Below are positions 61,768-64,000 of a stretch of 64,000 bases of DNA, piece by piece. How positions within the stretch are numbered: the stretch's first letter is position 1; each line of letters starts with the position of its first letter. A program made the position numbers and the translations under genes. The notes below the pieces were generated by a model. The model was given only the letters and a program-made list of their open reading frames with translations, did not search any database and was not told where the DNA came from. Source of the stretch: Alcaligenaceae bacterium (GTDB lineage: Bacteria; Pseudomonadota; Gammaproteobacteria; Burkholderiales; Burkholderiaceae_B); the NCBI GenBank assembly GCA_013416405.1, contig JACCET010000003.1, forward strand, positions 248,001-312,000, read 5' to 3'.

Positions 61768-63372
61768 CTACGGCATGATCACGTTGCGAATGTCGAGCAC
61801 GTCGTCGCCACGCTGCGCAAGCTCGATACCTTTGCGTATGCCCCACGACATAGGCTGCTGATGCAGGGGCAGGTAGCCGTAGTCATCGTGCAGCATGGTA
61901 AAGGCCTGCTTGATCATCGCATTGCGTTTTTCCTGATCGGTTTCGGTATCGATCTTGGCGGTCAGGGCGTCGATTTCCTTGTTGCAGTAGCCGCCCAGGT
62001 TGAACTGCCCGGCGGCACTCTTGGCGTCGCGGCAGGCAACCAGATTGGTCAGGGAATTGGCGGCGTCAATCGAGCTGGGCGTCCAGCCCAGCAGATACAT
62101 GCTGGTATTGTTGCCGGCCTGCAGCAGCACCTTGGCGAAGTACTTGGACTTGGTTTGTGCCAGCAGATCGATTTTGATGCCGATGCGTGCCAGCATACTG
62201 GCCACCGCCTGGCAGATTTTTTCATCGTTCACGTAGCGATCGTTCGGGCAGTCAAGCTGAACACTGAAGCCATCGGGGTAGCCCGCTTCGGTCATCAGTT
62301 TCTTTGCCTTATCGAGATCGGGTTTGTATGGGGCGCCAAACGATTCATCGTAGCCATTGATCTTGTCGCCGATCAGGGTGCCCAGGGGTTTGGCTGCACC
62401 GCGCATGATCTTCTGATTGATCACATTGGTGTCGACGGTTAAATCGATGGCCTGGCGAACACGCTTGTCTTTGAAGGGGTTCTTGCCTTTGATGTTGGAA
62501 AACAGCAGCTCGTCGCGATGCTGATCCATGCCGATGAAAACGGAGCGGGCTTCCGGCTCATTCATGACCTTCACGTTGGGCTCGCTTTCCAGTCGTGACC
62601 AGTCTTGAACCGGCACAGGAATGACGATGTCCATTTCGCCCGAAATCAGGGCGGCTACGCGCGTTGATTCCTGTGAAATGGGCTGGAAGACAATGTCGGT
62701 GACATTGGTGGGCATGTCTTTGTTCCAGTAACCGTCGTAGCGCTTGAGCGTAGTCTTGACGTCGGGCTGGCGATCGACAATGGTAAAGGGACCTGTGCCA
62801 TTTTCGTTCATGTTGGCGTAGTTGCTTTCCCCGCCCTTTACGTTGGTGGCCTCTGTTGTGTTGTTCTTTTCGGCCCAATCTTTGCTCATGATGTATAGGA
62901 AAGTCCAGTCACGAGGGAAAATGGGGTTGGGTGTGGGAGTGATCACTTCGATGGTGTGATCGTCGATTTTTTTGATTTCGCTGGCCTTGGCACCGTAACC
63001 TTTCATGTCGGAGCCTGGCGTCAGGCTGCGTTTCCAGGAAAAAATCACATCATCGGCGGTAAACGGGCTGCCGTCATGGAAGGTGACCCCTTTGCGCAAA
63101 TGGAAAACCCATTTGGTGGGTTCGGGGTTTTCCCATTTTTCAGCCAGCATGGGCACCAGTTTCAGGTCTTTATCGTAAGCGGTCAGGGTTTCGTAGAACC
63201 AGCTTTGAAAGCCCAGCGTGAAGGTTTCATTGAGCGCCATGGGGTCCAGCGACGCCATGTCGCCCTGGTACGACCAGCGTAGAGTCTTGGCCTCGGTTGA
63301 ATGGCCCAGACTCAGGCTAAGGGCGAGTGTGGCGGTAATGGCCGTGTGCTTGAGCAGCTTGGATAATTTCAT
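61768..63372 (-). CDS. Peptide/solute ABC-transporter binding protein (SBP_bac_5)
   Basis: 534 aa with a Sec signal peptide (ITATLALSLSLGHSTEA) and the SBP_bac_5 fold: LRWSYQGDMASLDPMALNE, FHLRKGVTFHDGSPFTADDVIFSW, then EKWENPEPTKW. It captures a peptide or related amide in the periplasm and is the first gene of the importer operon, 94 bp after the M20 deacylase gene on the same strand. Confidence 0.92.
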   Translation of the reverse strand: MKLSKLLKHTAITATLALSLSLGHSTEAKTLRWSYQGDMASLDPMALNETFTLGFQSWFYETLTAYDKDLKLVPMLAEKWENPEPTKWVFHLRKGVTFHDGSPFTADDVIFSWKRSLTPGSDMKGYGAKASEIKKIDDHTIEVITPTPNPIFPRDWTFLYIMSKDWAEKNNTTEATNVKGGESNYANMNENGTGPFTIVDRQPDVKTTLKRYDGYWNKDMPTNVTDIVFQPISQESTRVAALISGEMDIVIPVPVQDWSRLESEPNVKVMNEPEARSVFIGMDQHRDELLFSNIKGKNPFKDKRVRQAIDLTVDTNVINQKIMRGAAKPLGTLIGDKINGYDESFGAPYKPDLDKAKKLMTEAGYPDGFSVQLDCPNDRYVNDEKICQAVASMLARIGIKIDLLAQTKSKYFAKVLLQAGNNTSMYLLGWTPSSIDAANSLTNLVACRDAKSAAGQFNLGGYCNKEIDALTAKIDTETDQEKRNAMIKQAFTMLHDDYGYLPLHQQPMSWGIRKGIELAQRGDDVLDIRNVIMP

Positions 63373-63466
63373 GTTGTCTCCTGCCTATCATAATGTTGGC
63401 GGTTTAAATTGCACATGATGCTAGGGTTGGCGCGTATGCGATACCCTTTATTGTCTGGCAGTCCCC

Positions 63467-64000
63467 TCAGGCACTGGCCAGTTGATCGGTCAGCTTCTCC
63501 AGAAATGCCTCGCACGCAGTGACCTGCGAAATATCAATGTATTCATTGGGTTGATGGGCCTGGTCGATAGAACCCGGCCCGCACAGCACGACCGAGAAAC
63601 CGCGTTCCTGGAACTGACCGGCTTCGGCCGCGTAGGGCGCGACGCCTGTGCTGCTGTGGCCGCACAGGTTGAACACCAACTGCTGCGCGACACCCCCCTG
63701 ATCCTGCAGGGGCGGTGCATCGGCCAGGATCTCGGTGCTGATGGATGCTTCGGGAGCAATCGCCTGCATGGCCGGCAACAGGCTGTTGGCATAGGCCTGG
63801 AAGCGCTCCAGGTAAGTGCGCCAGTTGTCGCCGGGCAGCATGCGTATGTCCCAAGTGAAGCTGCATTCGCGTGAAATGATATTCAGGGCCGTACCGCCAT
63901 GCACTACACCGACGTGCAGTGTGGTGTAGGGCGGATCGAAACGGCATTCGGGATCGGTGGCGGCCTTGTTTTCGGCCATCATGTCGTCAATGAAGGTGAT
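63467..64000 (-). CDS. M20-family deacylase/peptidase, ArgE-like (partial, cut by window end)
   Basis: Only the last 178 codons are inside; the frame is open at 64000 on the minus strand. Visible features of the M20 fold are LHVGVVHGGTALNIISRECSFTWDIRMLPGD (dimerisation domain) and the late zinc-site region CGPGSIDQAHQPNEYI. Such enzymes are acetylornithine deacetylase- or dipeptidase-like and hydrolyse an amide. Directly upstream of a peptide importer operon, it probably releases the imported substrate. Exact substrate unknown. Confidence 0.85.
   Translation of the reverse strand: MTFIDDMMAENKAATDPECRFDPPYTTLHVGVVHGGTALNIISRECSFTWDIRMLPGDNWRTYLERFQAYANSLLPAMQAIAPEASISTEILADAPPLQDQGGVAQQLVFNLCGHSSTGVAPYAAEAGQFQERGFSVVLCGPGSIDQAHQPNEYIDISQVTACEAFLEKLTDQLASA

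Noticed and set aside
1-64000. tRNA or rRNA genes
   Set aside because: Reading both strands for T-loop GTTCGA-type signatures inside cloverleaf context gave no convincing candidate; a tRNAscan-SE run would settle it.

Overview
The window reads as chromosomal DNA of a Burkholderiales bacterium, most likely Alcaligenaceae (Bordetella/Achromobacter/Pusillimonas-like). This is inferred from two orphan Bug-type tricarboxylate-transporter receptors, the long form of LeuA, the bfd/bfr pair, dense ABC-importer catabolic operons and moderately high GC. Most of it is metabolic accessory chromosome; no rRNA, tRNA or cas gene was found.

Region 1 (1-14.2 kb) is an organic-acid catabolic block. A 3-hydroxyisobutyrate-dehydrogenase-like enzyme and an aldehyde dehydrogenase face a Bug receptor. 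An MBL-fold lactonase-like hydrolase follows. Then comes a ten-kb operon: Bug receptor, three-part biotin-dependent acyl-CoA carboxylase, enoyl-CoA hydratase/3-hydroxyacyl-CoA dehydrogenase fusion, DUF35 protein plus thiolase-like protein, and a two-subunit CoA-transferase. Copies of one short palindrome lie upstream of both receptor genes, suggesting one regulon. Region 2 (14.2-21.1 kb) is a LacI-controlled Ugp-like ABC importer with a GpdQ-like phosphodiesterase, next to an EamA exporter. Region 3 (21.2-40.8 kb) is housekeeping: leuA, rpoN, bfd, bfr, prfC, lysE-type exporter, rhlE, LemA/TPM proteins, a DUF3482 GTPase/DUF2868 pair, thpR, a NUDIX hydrolase, a dehydrogenase and a glutamate-cyclase-like gene.

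Region 4 (40.75-42.17 kb) is the most unusual part. Two 53-bp direct repeats (51/53 identical) bound about 1.3 kb of inserted DNA at the 3' end of a HAD-phosphatase gene. Inside are 20-bp inverted ends resembling part of a type II-C CRISPR repeat, an apparently complete orphan type II-C tracrRNA with its own terminator, and a DUF4258/HTH toxin-antitoxin-like pair. No cas9 or CRISPR array is present.

Region 5 (42.1-64 kb) begins with a mosaic pseudogene (peptide-binding protein fused by deletions to a sulfatase tail). It continues with an EamA transporter, GhrA-like reductase, PrpE/ApaH-like phosphatase and a secreted M10 metalloprotease. Then come an ABC importer linked to a three-subunit FAD/2Fe-2S amino-acid dehydrogenase with RidA and a LysR regulator, a second FAD oxidoreductase, and a Dpp-type peptide importer with an M20 deacylase cut by the window end.
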